In this document: positions 18,618-27,541 of the stretch, piece after piece
How the letters are laid out: each line of letters begins with the position of its first letter
Numbering within the stretch: position 1 is the first letter of the stretch
The notes under the pieces: model-generated
What the model saw: the letters and a program-made list of their open reading frames with translations, nothing else
Told to the model about the DNA's origin: nothing
Databases searched by the model: none
Assembly (NCBI GenBank): GCA_029548805.1
Contig: JAKPMS010000119.1
Location: 1 to 38,779, forward strand
Source of the DNA: Spirochaetota bacterium
GTDB lineage: Bacteria > Spirochaetota > Spirochaetia > Treponematales > UBA12059
Direction: 5' to 3'
DNA: 38,779 nucleotides
Translations under genes and position numbers: made by a program

Positions 18618-20252
18618 ATGATAAATATAAGCGACATGAAACTGGGTTTTGGAGAAAGGATATTGTTTAAGGACGTAAACCTAAAATTTGTACCAGGCAA
18701 CTGCTATGGCATTATTGGCGCCAATGGGGCTGGCAAATCCACCTTTCTAAAACTTTTGTCGGGAGAAATGGAAAGCGATTCAGGGCAGATTTCTTATCCT
18801 CCAAACCTAAGAATGGCTGTACTCAGGCAAGATCATTTTGAATTTGACAATGAAAGGCTTGTGGATGTGGTAATACGCGGTTATGACAAGCTGTTCAACA
18901 TAATGAAAGAACGGGAAAGGATATATGCCAAAGAGGATTTTTCCGAGGCTGACGGATTGAAGGCCAGTGAGCTTGAAGGCGAATTTGCGGAACTGGGAGG
19001 CTGGGAAGCGGAAGCGGAGGCTTCACAGCTGCTGTCCGGGCTTGGAGTGCCCGAAGATGAGCATGAAAAGCTTATGGCTATTGTATCGGAAAGCAGCAAA
19101 GTGCGTGCACTTTTGGCCCAGGCTCTTTTTGGCAACCCGGACATACTTTTGCTGGACGAGCCGACCAATGGCCTGGATCTGGAAAGCATAACATGGCTTG
19201 AGGATTTCCTGATAGAATTTCCCAATATAGTCATTGTTGTTTCTCATGACAGGCATTTTTTGAACGCTGTATGCACCCAAATCTGCGACATAGATTTTGG
19301 ACTCATCAGACAGTATCCCGGAAATTATGATTTTTGGTACAAAATTTCAAGAATGCTGCAAACGCAGATGAAGGATGAAAAACGGCGCAGAGAAGACAAG
19401 ATCAGGGACTTGAAAGAATTCATACAGCGCTTTGCGTCCAATGCTGCAAAAAGCCGGCAGGCTACGAGCAGAAGAAAGGTACTGGAAAAGCTAGAGGTTG
19501 AGGAACTCCAGCCTACCAGCAGGCGCTTTCCATGGGTGGCGTTCAAGCCATTGCGGGAACCGGGCAACAATATAATAAGCATAAACGGGCTGGGCAAAAA
19601 CGAAAACGGAAAAAAGCTTTTTGGGGATTTAGACATACTGGTAAACAAGGGCGATAAAATAGCTTTTGTAGGAAAAGACCATCTTGCCAAAACAGCACTT
19701 TTCAGGATACTTGCCGGAGAGGACAAGGACTACGAAGGGGCTTTCAGCTGGGGCCAAACCATAACGGTATCCAGTTTTCCAAAAGACAATGCCCATCTGT
19801 TTGAATCAGACGAAAGCATAGTGGATTGGCTGAAGCGCTATACTAGCAGCGACGATGAAACTTATATAAGGTCCTTTTTGGGCAGAATGCTTTTCTCGGG
19901 AGACGAAGCGCTAAAGCCGGTAAAAGTGTTGTCTGGCGGGGAAAAAGTACGCTGTCTTTTGTCGCGCCTCATGATAGAAGAATCCAACTGCCTCATTCTG
20001 GACGAACCCACCAACCACCTGGATCTGGAAGCCATAACAGCCCTGAACAATGGCCTTATAGAATTTCCAGGCATACTTCTTTTTACCAGCCACGACCATG
20101 AGTTTGTTGAATCTATAGCCAACAGGATTATAGAATTTTGCCCTGGCGGGATAATAGACAGGATGATGAACTTTGATAATTACCTGAAAGACCCCCAGGT
20201 CAGGGAGCTAAGGAACAAGTATTATGGCGGGCAGGAAAAGTTCCAGATATAA
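18618..20252 (+). CDS. ABC-F family ATPase
   Basis: Start at ATG 18618 preceded by AAGGA rather than the track start 18543. Two nucleotide-binding domains (GANGAGKSTF; LLLDEPTNGLDLES; LSGGEKVRCLLSRLM; LILDEPTNHLDLEA), no TM segments. Confidence 0.93.
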   Translation: MINISDMKLGFGERILFKDVNLKFVPGNCYGIIGANGAGKSTFLKLLSGEMESDSGQISYPPNLRMAVLRQDHFEFDNERLVDVVIRGYDKLFNIMKERERIYAKEDFSEADGLKASELEGEFAELGGWEAEAEASQLLSGLGVPEDEHEKLMAIVSESSKVRALLAQALFGNPDILLLDEPTNGLDLESITWLEDFLIEFPNIVIVVSHDRHFLNAVCTQICDIDFGLIRQYPGNYDFWYKISRMLQTQMKDEKRRREDKIRDLKEFIQRFASNAAKSRQATSRRKVLEKLEVEELQPTSRRFPWVAFKPLREPGNNIISINGLGKNENGKKLFGDLDILVNKGDKIAFVGKDHLAKTALFRILAGEDKDYEGAFSWGQTITVSSFPKDNAHLFESDESIVDWLKRYTSSDDETYIRSFLGRMLFSGDEALKPVKVLSGGEKVRCLLSRLMIEESNCLILDEPTNHLDLEAITALNNGLIEFPGILLFTSHDHEFVESIANRIIEFCPGGIIDRMMNFDNYLKDPQVRELRNKYYGGQEKFQI

Positions 20253-20261
20253 AAGCCTTGA

Positions 20262-20289
20262 AAGCCGCTTGTGGCGATAAGCGGCTTTG
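20262..20289 (+). terminator. Possible terminator hairpin after the ABC-F gene
   Basis: Perfect 10-bp stem AAAGCCGCTT-gtggcgat-AAGCGGCTTT; T-tract after the stem is short. Confidence 0.6.
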
Positions 20290-20306
20290 CATGATAATAT
20301 GAAAGT

Positions 20307-21209
20307 ATGCTTGATTATCAGCTGGTAGAAGCATTTGCTGTTGTGCTTGAAGAAGGCGGCTTTGCAAGAGCCGCCGAAAGGCTTTTTGTTACGCAGTCGG
20401 CCGTATCACAAAGGGTCAAGCTGCTTGAAGACAGCCTTGGCAAAACGCTTATATCCCGCGGCAGCCCTCTCAAGGCTACAGCAGCCGGAGAAACCCTTTT
20501 CAGGCATTACAAACAAATAATCTCCATGGAAGAAGAAACCCTTGGCGGGCTTGGAGCAAAATATTCAGACAAGTTTAATGCTGCCCCGCATTTGCAAATA
20601 GCGGTAAATATTGACAGTTTGCATGTGTGGTTTTTGGAAGCTGTGGCCCCGCTAGTATGCAAACAGGGCTTTACCCTGGAAGTATTGACGGCTGGCCATG
20701 CCCAAACCATAGATTTGCTAAAAGCCGGAGCAGTATATGCATGTATAAGTTCCCAAAGGCAGCCCGTAGACGGCTGTACAGTGGACATTTTGGGCCCGTT
20801 AAAATATGCGCTGGTTGCTTCAGAAAATTTTGCCGGCAGATATTTTGCTGATGGTTTTAGCAGGGAAGCTGCCTGCCGGGCTCCCGTGGTGGACCTTGAC
20901 CGTCAGGATTCCATGCAGCGCAATGTTTTGTTCAAGGCTTTTGGAGACCCCCAGCTTTGCCCGCCAATACAGTATTTTCCTACAGCCGATTCCTACGACA
21001 GGGCTATAAGGGCAGGTTTGGGTTACGGGCTCGTTCCTGTTGTAAACATAAGAAAAGAACTGGAAGAAGGCAGCCTGGTAGAACTGGACAAATCCCTGCG
21101 AATAGAACTGAGCCTTTACTGGCATGCATGGAAGCATTCTGCCAGTGCCTTTAAAAAATTTTCCGCTGATTTTGTCGGAATGGCATCCAGACTGCTCAAC
21201 TCATGCTGA
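20307..21209 (+). CDS. LysR-family regulator, ArgP/IciA-like
   Basis: 300 aa; 'VLEEGGFARAAERLFVTQSAVSQRVKLLEDSLGKTLISR' HTH; ArgP-like C-terminus 'GYGLVPVVNIRKELEEGSLVEL'. Confidence 0.85.
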   Translation: MLDYQLVEAFAVVLEEGGFARAAERLFVTQSAVSQRVKLLEDSLGKTLISRGSPLKATAAGETLFRHYKQIISMEEETLGGLGAKYSDKFNAAPHLQIAVNIDSLHVWFLEAVAPLVCKQGFTLEVLTAGHAQTIDLLKAGAVYACISSQRQPVDGCTVDILGPLKYALVASENFAGRYFADGFSREAACRAPVVDLDRQDSMQRNVLFKAFGDPQLCPPIQYFPTADSYDRAIRAGLGYGLVPVVNIRKELEEGSLVELDKSLRIELSLYWHAWKHSASAFKKFSADFVGMASRLLNSC

Positions 21210-21221
21210 TTGCATAGTATT

Positions 21222-21331
21222 GGGGACCTCTAAAAACTCGTTTAATTTTTCTAGGTGCCCTTTGTAAATCCTACTGGATTTACACTTACATAATGGTAGA
21301 CCTCTAAAAACTGAAGTTTTTAGAGGTCCCC
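21222..21331. repeat. 110-bp intergenic element with 17-bp perfect terminal inverted repeats
   Basis: GGGGACCTCTAAAAACT (21222-21238) and AGTTTTTAGAGGTCCCC (21315-21331); an extra copy GACCTCTAAAAACT at 21299-21312 makes a 14-bp hairpin with a 2-nt loop; internal hairpin GTAAATCC-tact-GGATTTAC at 21264-21283. Confidence 0.85.
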
Positions 21332-21336
21332 TAATT

Positions 21337-21996
21337 TCAGTTCGATACAAAAAAGCGCTTTTCTATAAGTGCGCATAATTCGTGGTACACTGGTCTGTGC
21401 AAATCCTGGATTTCTCCGGCGTTTTTACCGGGGCAACAGATGGTCTCTGTACAGTGTTCAGCCAGCAAACTGGGCTCCGGTCCAGTCAGCCCTATAACGC
21501 TCATGCCCATGGCTTTGGCAAGCTTGGCTGCCATAATGACAGAAGCAGATTTTCCTGAGGTGGAAAGACACAAAAGGCAGTCACCTTTTGTGGCCAAAGC
21601 CAAAACTTGCTGCGCAAAAACATAGTCAAAGCCCTGGTCGTTGGCAATGGCAGTAATCAGTGCGGAATTGGAGCACAAGGAGATGGCAGGTAAGCCGCCC
21701 TGAAGATTTTTTAATAGAGGCGCGTCTTCCTTAAAAGTTGCCGCGTATTCTTCCAGCTTTTCCGGGCTCAAAGGCCTTTTTAAAAGGAAGCCCTTGACCA
21801 GCTCGCCGGCTATATGCTCAGCATCGGAAGCCGAACCGCCATTACCGCATATAAAAAGCCTGCCCCCTTTTTTAAAGCTTTCCAGCAACAATTCCGTACT
21901 TTTAACAAACGAACTTTTTACAGACCCAAGTTCCGGGAATTTGGCGGACAAAATGTCAAACCCGTCCTCTGCCAATTTTAATGTATCCTTATTCAT
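21337..21996 (-). CDS. SIS-domain sugar-phosphate isomerase, GmhA/DiaA-like
   Basis: 219 aa; 'GNGGSASDAEHIAGELVKGF', 'LCLSTSGKSASVIMAAKLAKAMGMSVIGLTG'. Confidence 0.85.
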   Translation of the reverse strand: MNKDTLKLAEDGFDILSAKFPELGSVKSSFVKSTELLLESFKKGGRLFICGNGGSASDAEHIAGELVKGFLLKRPLSPEKLEEYAATFKEDAPLLKNLQGGLPAISLCSNSALITAIANDQGFDYVFAQQVLALATKGDCLLCLSTSGKSASVIMAAKLAKAMGMSVIGLTGPEPSLLAEHCTETICCPGKNAGEIQDLHRPVYHELCALIEKRFFVSN

Positions 21997-22014
21997 GGCT
22001 TGGTGGTTCCGGTA

Positions 22015-23109
22015 CTATTCAGACGCCATGGCATGGGCAGCTGTCTTTGGAAAATTTATTGCTACCATGTCTCCCTGATTGAAGAAACCGTTTACCACAG
22101 GGTCATGCGAAACAGCCAAAATGGGGCTGTCAAGGCCAGCATCTATTTCGTATTCAACCACAGATCCCAGGTATACTGCTTTTTCTATTTTGCCACCAAT
22201 AATGCTTTTTGTCTTTTTTTCTGCCGGCTCCAGCACTAGGGATTCCGGCCTGACTGCAAGTATGCATGGGCTCCCGTCAGCCAAGTCTCCTGTATGAGAG
22301 TTTGCGCTAATTTCCACACCCTTAAAGCTAGCAGCAGCCTCTTCTCCCCTTATGGATACAGTTTCACAGGGTATAAAATTGACTCGGCCAATAAAGTCAG
22401 CCACAAAACGTTTGGCAGGCCGGGAGTATATCTCGAAAGGAGTGCCAATCTGAATTACCCTTCCGTTGTTCATGACGACTATACGGTCGGAAACAGTCAT
22501 GGCTTCTATTTGGTCGTGGGTTACATAAATGCTTGTTATTCCAAAGGCTTGTTGAATGCGGCGTATTTCCAGGCGCATCTGGTCGCGCAGCTTTGCATCA
22601 AGATTGGAAAGCGGTTCGTCAAAAAGAAGCACACTGGGTTTGTTTATAATTGCCCTGGCCAACGCCACCCTTTGTTGTTGTCCTCCGGACAACTGGTCCG
22701 GCCTTCTTTTTGCCAGAGGCAAAAGGCCCATGACTTCCATTATTCTGCGGCTTTCTTCCTTGACTTCTTTTTTGGCATGGCCTTTCAATTCAAGGCCAAA
22801 GCCTATATTTTGTTCTACAGACATGTGAGGAAAAATGGCATAGCTCTGAAATACCATTGATGTGTCCCTCTTGTTGGGAGGAATGTCGTTGACAAGTTTT
22901 CCGGATATAAAAACCTTGCCTTCTGTGGGGTTTTCAAAACCTGATACTATTCTAAGTGTAGTGGTTTTTCCGCAGCCTGAAGGGCCCAGGAAAGTGACAA
23001 GTTCTCCCTCTTTTATTTCCAGGCTTACCTGGTCAAGCGCTTTTATATGGCCATCCTTGCGGCTTGGGTCATCAAAAATTTTGCTTACATTTTCCAGTAT
23101 TACGCTCAT
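22015..23109 (-). CDS. ABC transporter ATPase, AfuC/FbpC/PotA-like
   Basis: 364 aa; Walker A 'GPSGCGKTTTLRI', signature '[15 protein letters not shown]', TOBE-like C-terminus. Confidence 0.92.
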   Translation of the reverse strand: MSVILENVSKIFDDPSRKDGHIKALDQVSLEIKEGELVTFLGPSGCGKTTTLRIVSGFENPTEGKVFISGKLVNDIPPNKRDTSMVFQSYAIFPHMSVEQNIGFGLELKGHAKKEVKEESRRIMEVMGLLPLAKRRPDQLSGGQQQRVALARAIINKPSVLLFDEPLSNLDAKLRDQMRLEIRRIQQAFGITSIYVTHDQIEAMTVSDRIVVMNNGRVIQIGTPFEIYSRPAKRFVADFIGRVNFIPCETVSIRGEEAAASFKGVEISANSHTGDLADGSPCILAVRPESLVLEPAEKKTKSIIGGKIEKAVYLGSVVEYEIDAGLDSPILAVSHDPVVNGFFNQGDMVAINFPKTAAHAMASE

Positions 23110-23120
23110 AATGGCCTCCG

Positions 23121-24812
23121 TCAGAAGTTCAGCATTGTTCCGGCATATTTGCCATAGCGCAGCTTCAGTACAGCCCTGATCAATGCTATGGCAGCAAATA
23201 TAATAATAACAAGTATCACGCTAAAAGCTGCAGCCGAACCCAGTCTGCCAGATTCAACCTGCGACATTATTTGTACAGTTACCAGGAACCAGCGCGATGA
23301 AACCAGGAATATGGCTGCGCTTATGGCCGTCATAGCGCGTACAAAGGCAAACACCAGCCCCGAAAAGTAAGCAGGTACAATCATGGGAAGGGTTACCCTG
23401 GAAAAGGTTGTTTTTGCATCTGCTCCCAGATCTATGGCGGCTTCTTCAATTGCCGGATCTATCTGCCTTAAAATGGCTATTCCAGATTCAATACCCACCG
23501 GCACATAACGGAAAATAAAGTTAAGGAGCAGTATGGACAGGGTGCCTGTCAGGATGAAAGGTGCCCTGTTGAATGCAAGAATATACCCTATACCTATTAC
23601 CGTTCCCGGCACGGCAAAACTCAACATGCTGGTAAACTCCATAAACTTGCGCCCTGGAAACGATTTCCGGATAACCAGAAACGCAATTATCATCCCCAGG
23701 GTTCCGGAAACTGGAGTGGATATTCCGGCTATGGTCAAAGTATCCTTGACGGATTTAAAACCAACGCCAAAAGCATACTTGAAATGTTCCAAAGTCAATG
23801 AGTTGTTGCTGCCCCATACTTTGGCTACAGCTCCCCAAAGTACGGTCAGGTATATCATTATTATGAGCAGTGTAAACAGCATGCAAGCCGCAAAAATCAG
23901 TACTCTGGCAAGAGGACTGACTATTTTTATGCTGGAGCTTGCCGGCTTTCCTGTAATTGTTACATAACGTTTTTTGGATACCCAGTATTTCTGTATTATC
24001 CATGCGCTTATGGACGGCACCAGCAAAAGTATGGAAAGGGCTGCTCCGCTGGGCAGGTCGTACATGCCGGTTATCTCAAGATATGCCTGGACTGACAGAA
24101 TAGGAAAGCGGCTGCCGGTAAGAATAAGCGGATTGCCAAAGTCTGCTAGGCTTTCAATAAAAAGTACCAGCATGGCACTTGCCAAACCTGGCAGTGCCAA
24201 GGGCAAAGTAACACGCATAAACACTTTAAACCTGGATCCGCCAAGATCAAGAGCGGCATCTTCCAACGTCGGGCTTATGGATTCCAGAACGCCGCGCAGG
24301 GCAAGATACGCTACAGGAAAAAAGGTTATGGTCTGGGCAAGCATTAAGCCTCTCAAACCATAGATGGGAAAGTTCTGTATTTTTAACAAATTCCAGGTAA
24401 TAAAACCATTGTTTCCAAAAAGCATTATAATGGCCAAAGCCCCTATGAAGGGCGGTGACACAATGGGAATGATGGCTATGGCATGCAAAAGCCGTTTGAA
24501 CGGCACATCGGCCCTGGTCACGGCAAAGGCAAAAAGAAAACCGATTGCAGTGCCCAAAATGGCGGTCAGGCCTCCTACCAGCAGGCTGTTTCTGAAACCC
24601 TGCATAAAATACTTGTTCCGCACAGCATTCATAAAAATGCCAAGCGTCCATTTGTTGCCGTCTTTGAATGCTGTGGTTACAACTCTTGCAATAGGGAAAA
24701 TAATAAAAAATCCGAGAGCCAAAAGGATTGCCAAAACAGCCATAGCCAATATTGGATCTTTCAGAATTTTTTTTGTATCAGACAAAGATTTAGCAAAGCT
24801 GTTTTGTAACAT
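23121..24812 (-). CDS. ABC transporter permease, tandem two-domain AfuB/FbpB type
   Basis: Start at ATG 24812 (MLQNSFAKSLSDTKKIL...) has a GGAG SD-like sequence; track start 24887 is longer. Two permease EAA-like loops: 'EDAALDLGGSRFKVFMRVTLPLALPG' and 'EEAAIDLGADAKTTFSRVTLPMIVPA'. Confidence 0.9.
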   Translation of the reverse strand: MLQNSFAKSLSDTKKILKDPILAMAVLAILLALGFFIIFPIARVVTTAFKDGNKWTLGIFMNAVRNKYFMQGFRNSLLVGGLTAILGTAIGFLFAFAVTRADVPFKRLLHAIAIIPIVSPPFIGALAIIMLFGNNGFITWNLLKIQNFPIYGLRGLMLAQTITFFPVAYLALRGVLESISPTLEDAALDLGGSRFKVFMRVTLPLALPGLASAMLVLFIESLADFGNPLILTGSRFPILSVQAYLEITGMYDLPSGAALSILLLVPSISAWIIQKYWVSKKRYVTITGKPASSSIKIVSPLARVLIFAACMLFTLLIIMIYLTVLWGAVAKVWGSNNSLTLEHFKYAFGVGFKSVKDTLTIAGISTPVSGTLGMIIAFLVIRKSFPGRKFMEFTSMLSFAVPGTVIGIGYILAFNRAPFILTGTLSILLLNFIFRYVPVGIESGIAILRQIDPAIEEAAIDLGADAKTTFSRVTLPMIVPAYFSGLVFAFVRAMTAISAAIFLVSSRWFLVTVQIMSQVESGRLGSAAAFSVILVIIIFAAIALIRAVLKLRYGKYAGTMLNF

Positions 24813-24848
24813 GACCGGCTCTCCGACTAAATATGGTTTTGAATTGAA

Positions 24849-24882
24849 AGCCCCTGCCATTAAATAGCAGCTGGCAGGGGCT
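24849..24882 (-). terminator. Intercistronic hairpin between binding-protein and permease genes (attenuator or mRNA-stability element)
   Basis: Perfect 11-bp stem AGCCCCTGCCA / TGGCAGGGGCT with a 12-nt loop; weak T-tract. Confidence 0.7.
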
Positions 24883-24940
24883 GTCAAAGAATAAGCAAAA
24901 AATCTGAATTGCTAATGTCAAATCATAGGCATTTCAGCTT

Positions 24941-25978
24941 TTATTTGACGGGAAGCACCTCGCTTACCCAGCGGTCAACCAGGCGCTTTTTTTCTGCACT
25001 TGCCCAAGCTGTGTCCATTGTAACAGTTTTAAGGGTTTCAAAGGCTGGCATACCCTTTCCTAGAGGAACCCCAGGGGTCACAGGATAAAAGTATGTACTG
25101 GCTTTGGACAGGATTGCCTGTCCATTTGGACTAGTCAGCCATTCGACCAGAGCCTGGGCAGCTTTAAGATTTTTTGCATCCTTTACAATGGAAACAGCAG
25201 GTGCTTCAAAGCTTACACCTTCCGACGGGAAAACCACTTCCAGAGGGTGTCCCTTGTCTATAAACTCGAAAAATGCCGGTGTAAACTGAATGCCTATCAT
25301 GCTCTGTCCTACTGCAACACCCTGAGAAGGAGCAGTACCAGAAGAGGTATAAGTCTGAACGTTTGGAGCCAGTTTTTTCATATAGTCATAGGCCTTTTCC
25401 TCGCCCATGATAAGAACAAAGGATGCCAACAGATTGTAGCCTGTACCAGCTGTCTGGGGACTTGGCAATTGTATCTGACCCTTGTATTCAGGCTTCAAGA
25501 GATCATTCCAGGATTTTGGCATGGAAGCTCCCTGCCTGGCCAGAATATCCTTGTTTATGGCCAAAGCCATGGGATTCATGTAGAAGCTGCGCCAATAACC
25601 TTCTGCATCCTTGAATTTTTTATCCAGGGAGGCAAAATTTCCTCCGGTGTGGGGAATGGTCAAACCGTCATTTTTGGCTGCAGCATGATTTTCGCTGGGA
25701 GCGCCCATCCATACATCAGCCTGCGGATTGGCAGCCTCCGCCTTGAGCCTGGCCAGGGCCGGTCCGGTGGACAGGTGGACAAACTGGGCAGTAATACCGG
25801 TATCTGCAGTAAAGGCATCCAGGATTTTTTTGGCGTTGCCTTCATCTACACTAGAGTAAACAATAACCAGTTTTGGTGTATCCTCAGCTGCTTTTTCTTT
25901 ATCACCAACAGCAAAAACAGCAGAACCCAGGGTAAGTGCGATAATGGAAAAAGCCAACAACCTTTTGTACTTTTTCAT
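24941..25978 (-). CDS. Periplasmic solute-binding protein, AfuA/FbpA-like
   Basis: 345 aa; signal peptide 'LLAFSIIALTLGSAVFA', 'LVIVYSSVDEGNAKKILDAFTADTGI', 'PQADVWMGAPSENHAAAKNDGL', 'TYTSSGTAPSQGVAVGQS'. Confidence 0.88.
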   Translation of the reverse strand: MKKYKRLLAFSIIALTLGSAVFAVGDKEKAAEDTPKLVIVYSSVDEGNAKKILDAFTADTGITAQFVHLSTGPALARLKAEAANPQADVWMGAPSENHAAAKNDGLTIPHTGGNFASLDKKFKDAEGYWRSFYMNPMALAINKDILARQGASMPKSWNDLLKPEYKGQIQLPSPQTAGTGYNLLASFVLIMGEEKAYDYMKKLAPNVQTYTSSGTAPSQGVAVGQSMIGIQFTPAFFEFIDKGHPLEVVFPSEGVSFEAPAVSIVKDAKNLKAAQALVEWLTSPNGQAILSKASTYFYPVTPGVPLGKGMPAFETLKTVTMDTAWASAEKKRLVDRWVSEVLPVK

Positions 25979-26014
25979 AAAACCTCCGATAAAAATAATA
26001 CTTGCTTATAATAT

Positions 26015-26030
26015 AGCAATTAGCATGCCA
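26015..26030 (-). promoter_or_regulatory. Predicted sigma54 (-24/-12) promoter
   Basis: Minus-strand TGGCATG-CTAA-TTGCT: GG-N10-GC spacing and match to TGGCAYR-N4-TTGCW. About 37 nt upstream of the solute-binding-protein ATG (25978); GGAGG SD at 25983-25987. Confidence 0.85.
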
Positions 26031-26144
26031 TATTATTATTTTGGCAAGCTTTTCTGGTATATGCGACAAACTTCAATATAGCTACGAGATTGCTGCTTAT
26101 TTTGCTTGTTAAAAATACAGAGTTTTAAAATAAATGAAATACCT

Positions 26145-26181
26145 GTGCAATAAGTGTGCATTAATTGCACGTATATTGCAC
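26145..26181. promoter_or_regulatory. Symmetric four-half-site enhancer-like operator
   Basis: GTGCAATAAGTGTGCATTAATTGCACGTATATTGCAC: GTGCA at 26145 and 26156, TGCAC at 26166 and 26177; 11-nt spacing within each pair, overall dyad symmetry. Confidence 0.7.
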
Positions 26182-26206
26182 TATTATTAACAATTTTTTA
26201 TTGGTT

Positions 26207-27541
26207 TCAAGACAGCTTGTACTCTTTCAGTCTATAATAAAGCGTGCGGCGGGAAATGCCCAGAATACGAGCGGCCTCACTTTTAACCCCCATGGCTTTT
26301 TCAAGGGCTTCTAATGTGAGCCGTTTTTCTTCTTCCTTTCTTAAAAGCTTATAATCATTGTACAAGCTTTTGGCAGGCTGGCCGGATTGCCCAAAGCGCT
26401 CCGGCGCTTCATCTTTTAACAACTGTGCATTTAAGGATACAGGCCGATATAAAACGAGCAGTCTTTCTATAAGGTTTTCAAGCTCCCTTATATTACCTGG
26501 CCAATTATACTGCCTAAGGCATTCCAGAAAGGATGCATCAACCAGCGGAAAATCCATAGCTTCTCTTTTGGTAAAAATTGAAACAAAATGCTCCACCAGC
26601 TCCGGTATATCCTCAAGCCGATCCCTTAAAGGCGGTATATGCAATGGCACTACATCCAGCCTGTAGAACAAGTCGCTGCGAAACTGGCCTTCTTTTACCA
26701 TGGTATCAATATCTTTGTTGCTGGCAGCCAAAAGCCTAAAATCAGCGCTTATAAGCTCGGTTCCCCCTACCCTTGAATAAACTCTCTCCTGCAACACTCT
26801 GAGCAATTTAATTTGAATTTCCTGGCTTATCTCGCTTATTTCGTCCAGGAAAAGGGTTCCTCCCCTGGCTGCTTCTAGATAGCCGTCCTTGCGTTTTATG
26901 GCATTGGTAAAAGCTCCGGCTTCGTGCCCAAAAAGTTCGGATTCCAGAAGGTTGATATTTAAAGCTGCACAATGTACAGGAACAAAGGGCCCGTTTCTTC
27001 TTTTGCCGCTTTTATGAATAGCCCTTGCTATAAGTTCCTTTCCTGTGCCGTTTTCTCCGCGCATAAGAACCGTAGCTTCCGAACTTGAAATAGCATCTAC
27101 CCTTGAAAGCAGTTTTTTCATGACTGTTCCGGAGCCTATAATCAGCTTGCCTGCAGAGCTCCCTGCCTTCTGTTCCGTTTTTTTTTGGACCAAAGCCTGC
27201 TTTACAGTTTTAAGCAATTCGGCCGAATTTACTGGCTTTGCCAGATAATGGACAGCCCCCCGCTTTATAGCTTCAACAGCTCCCGGGACATCCGCGTATG
27301 CTGTAATAAAAATGAAAGGTGCATTCATACCGCGGCTGGCTAGCTCCTTAAAAAGGCTTACTCCGTCCATGCCGGGCATGCGTATATCGGAAACAATCAA
27401 ATCCGGCTGCATGTCCATAGCCATGGCCAATGCTTCTTTGCCATTACCCAGTGCTGTTACCTGGTATCCGGCATTTGTAAGCATGGCGGCAATTATTGTC
27501 CTAATGGACTCTTTGTCATCCACCAACAGTATGCGGTTCAT
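26207..27541 (-). CDS. NtrC-family sigma54 response regulator
   Basis: 444 aa; receiver 'LIVSDIRMPGMDG', AAA+ 'GENGTGKE', 'GAFTNA', 'FLDEISEIS', C-terminal Fis HTH 'KSEAARILGISRRTLYYRLKEY'. Confidence 0.95.
   Translation of the reverse strand: MNRILLVDDKESIRTIIAAMLTNAGYQVTALGNGKEALAMAMDMQPDLIVSDIRMPGMDGVSLFKELASRGMNAPFIFITAYADVPGAVEAIKRGAVHYLAKPVNSAELLKTVKQALVQKKTEQKAGSSAGKLIIGSGTVMKKLLSRVDAISSSEATVLMRGENGTGKELIARAIHKSGKRRNGPFVPVHCAALNINLLESELFGHEAGAFTNAIKRKDGYLEAARGGTLFLDEISEISQEIQIKLLRVLQERVYSRVGGTELISADFRLLAASNKDIDTMVKEGQFRSDLFYRLDVVPLHIPPLRDRLEDIPELVEHFVSIFTKREAMDFPLVDASFLECLRQYNWPGNIRELENLIERLLVLYRPVSLNAQLLKDEAPERFGQSGQPAKSLYNDYKLLRKEEEKRLTLEALEKAMGVKSEAARILGISRRTLYYRLKEYKLS

Noticed and set aside
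22015-25978. Naming the transporter fbpABC (ferric iron uptake)
   Set aside because: Family resemblance alone does not assign substrate; no Tyr-Tyr pair is present in the binding protein and an SIS sugar-phosphate isomerase follows the operon.
25247-26011. 254-aa plus-strand ORF over the binding-protein gene and promoter
   Set aside because: Antisense to a clear solute-binding-protein gene; no motifs and no SD-like support.
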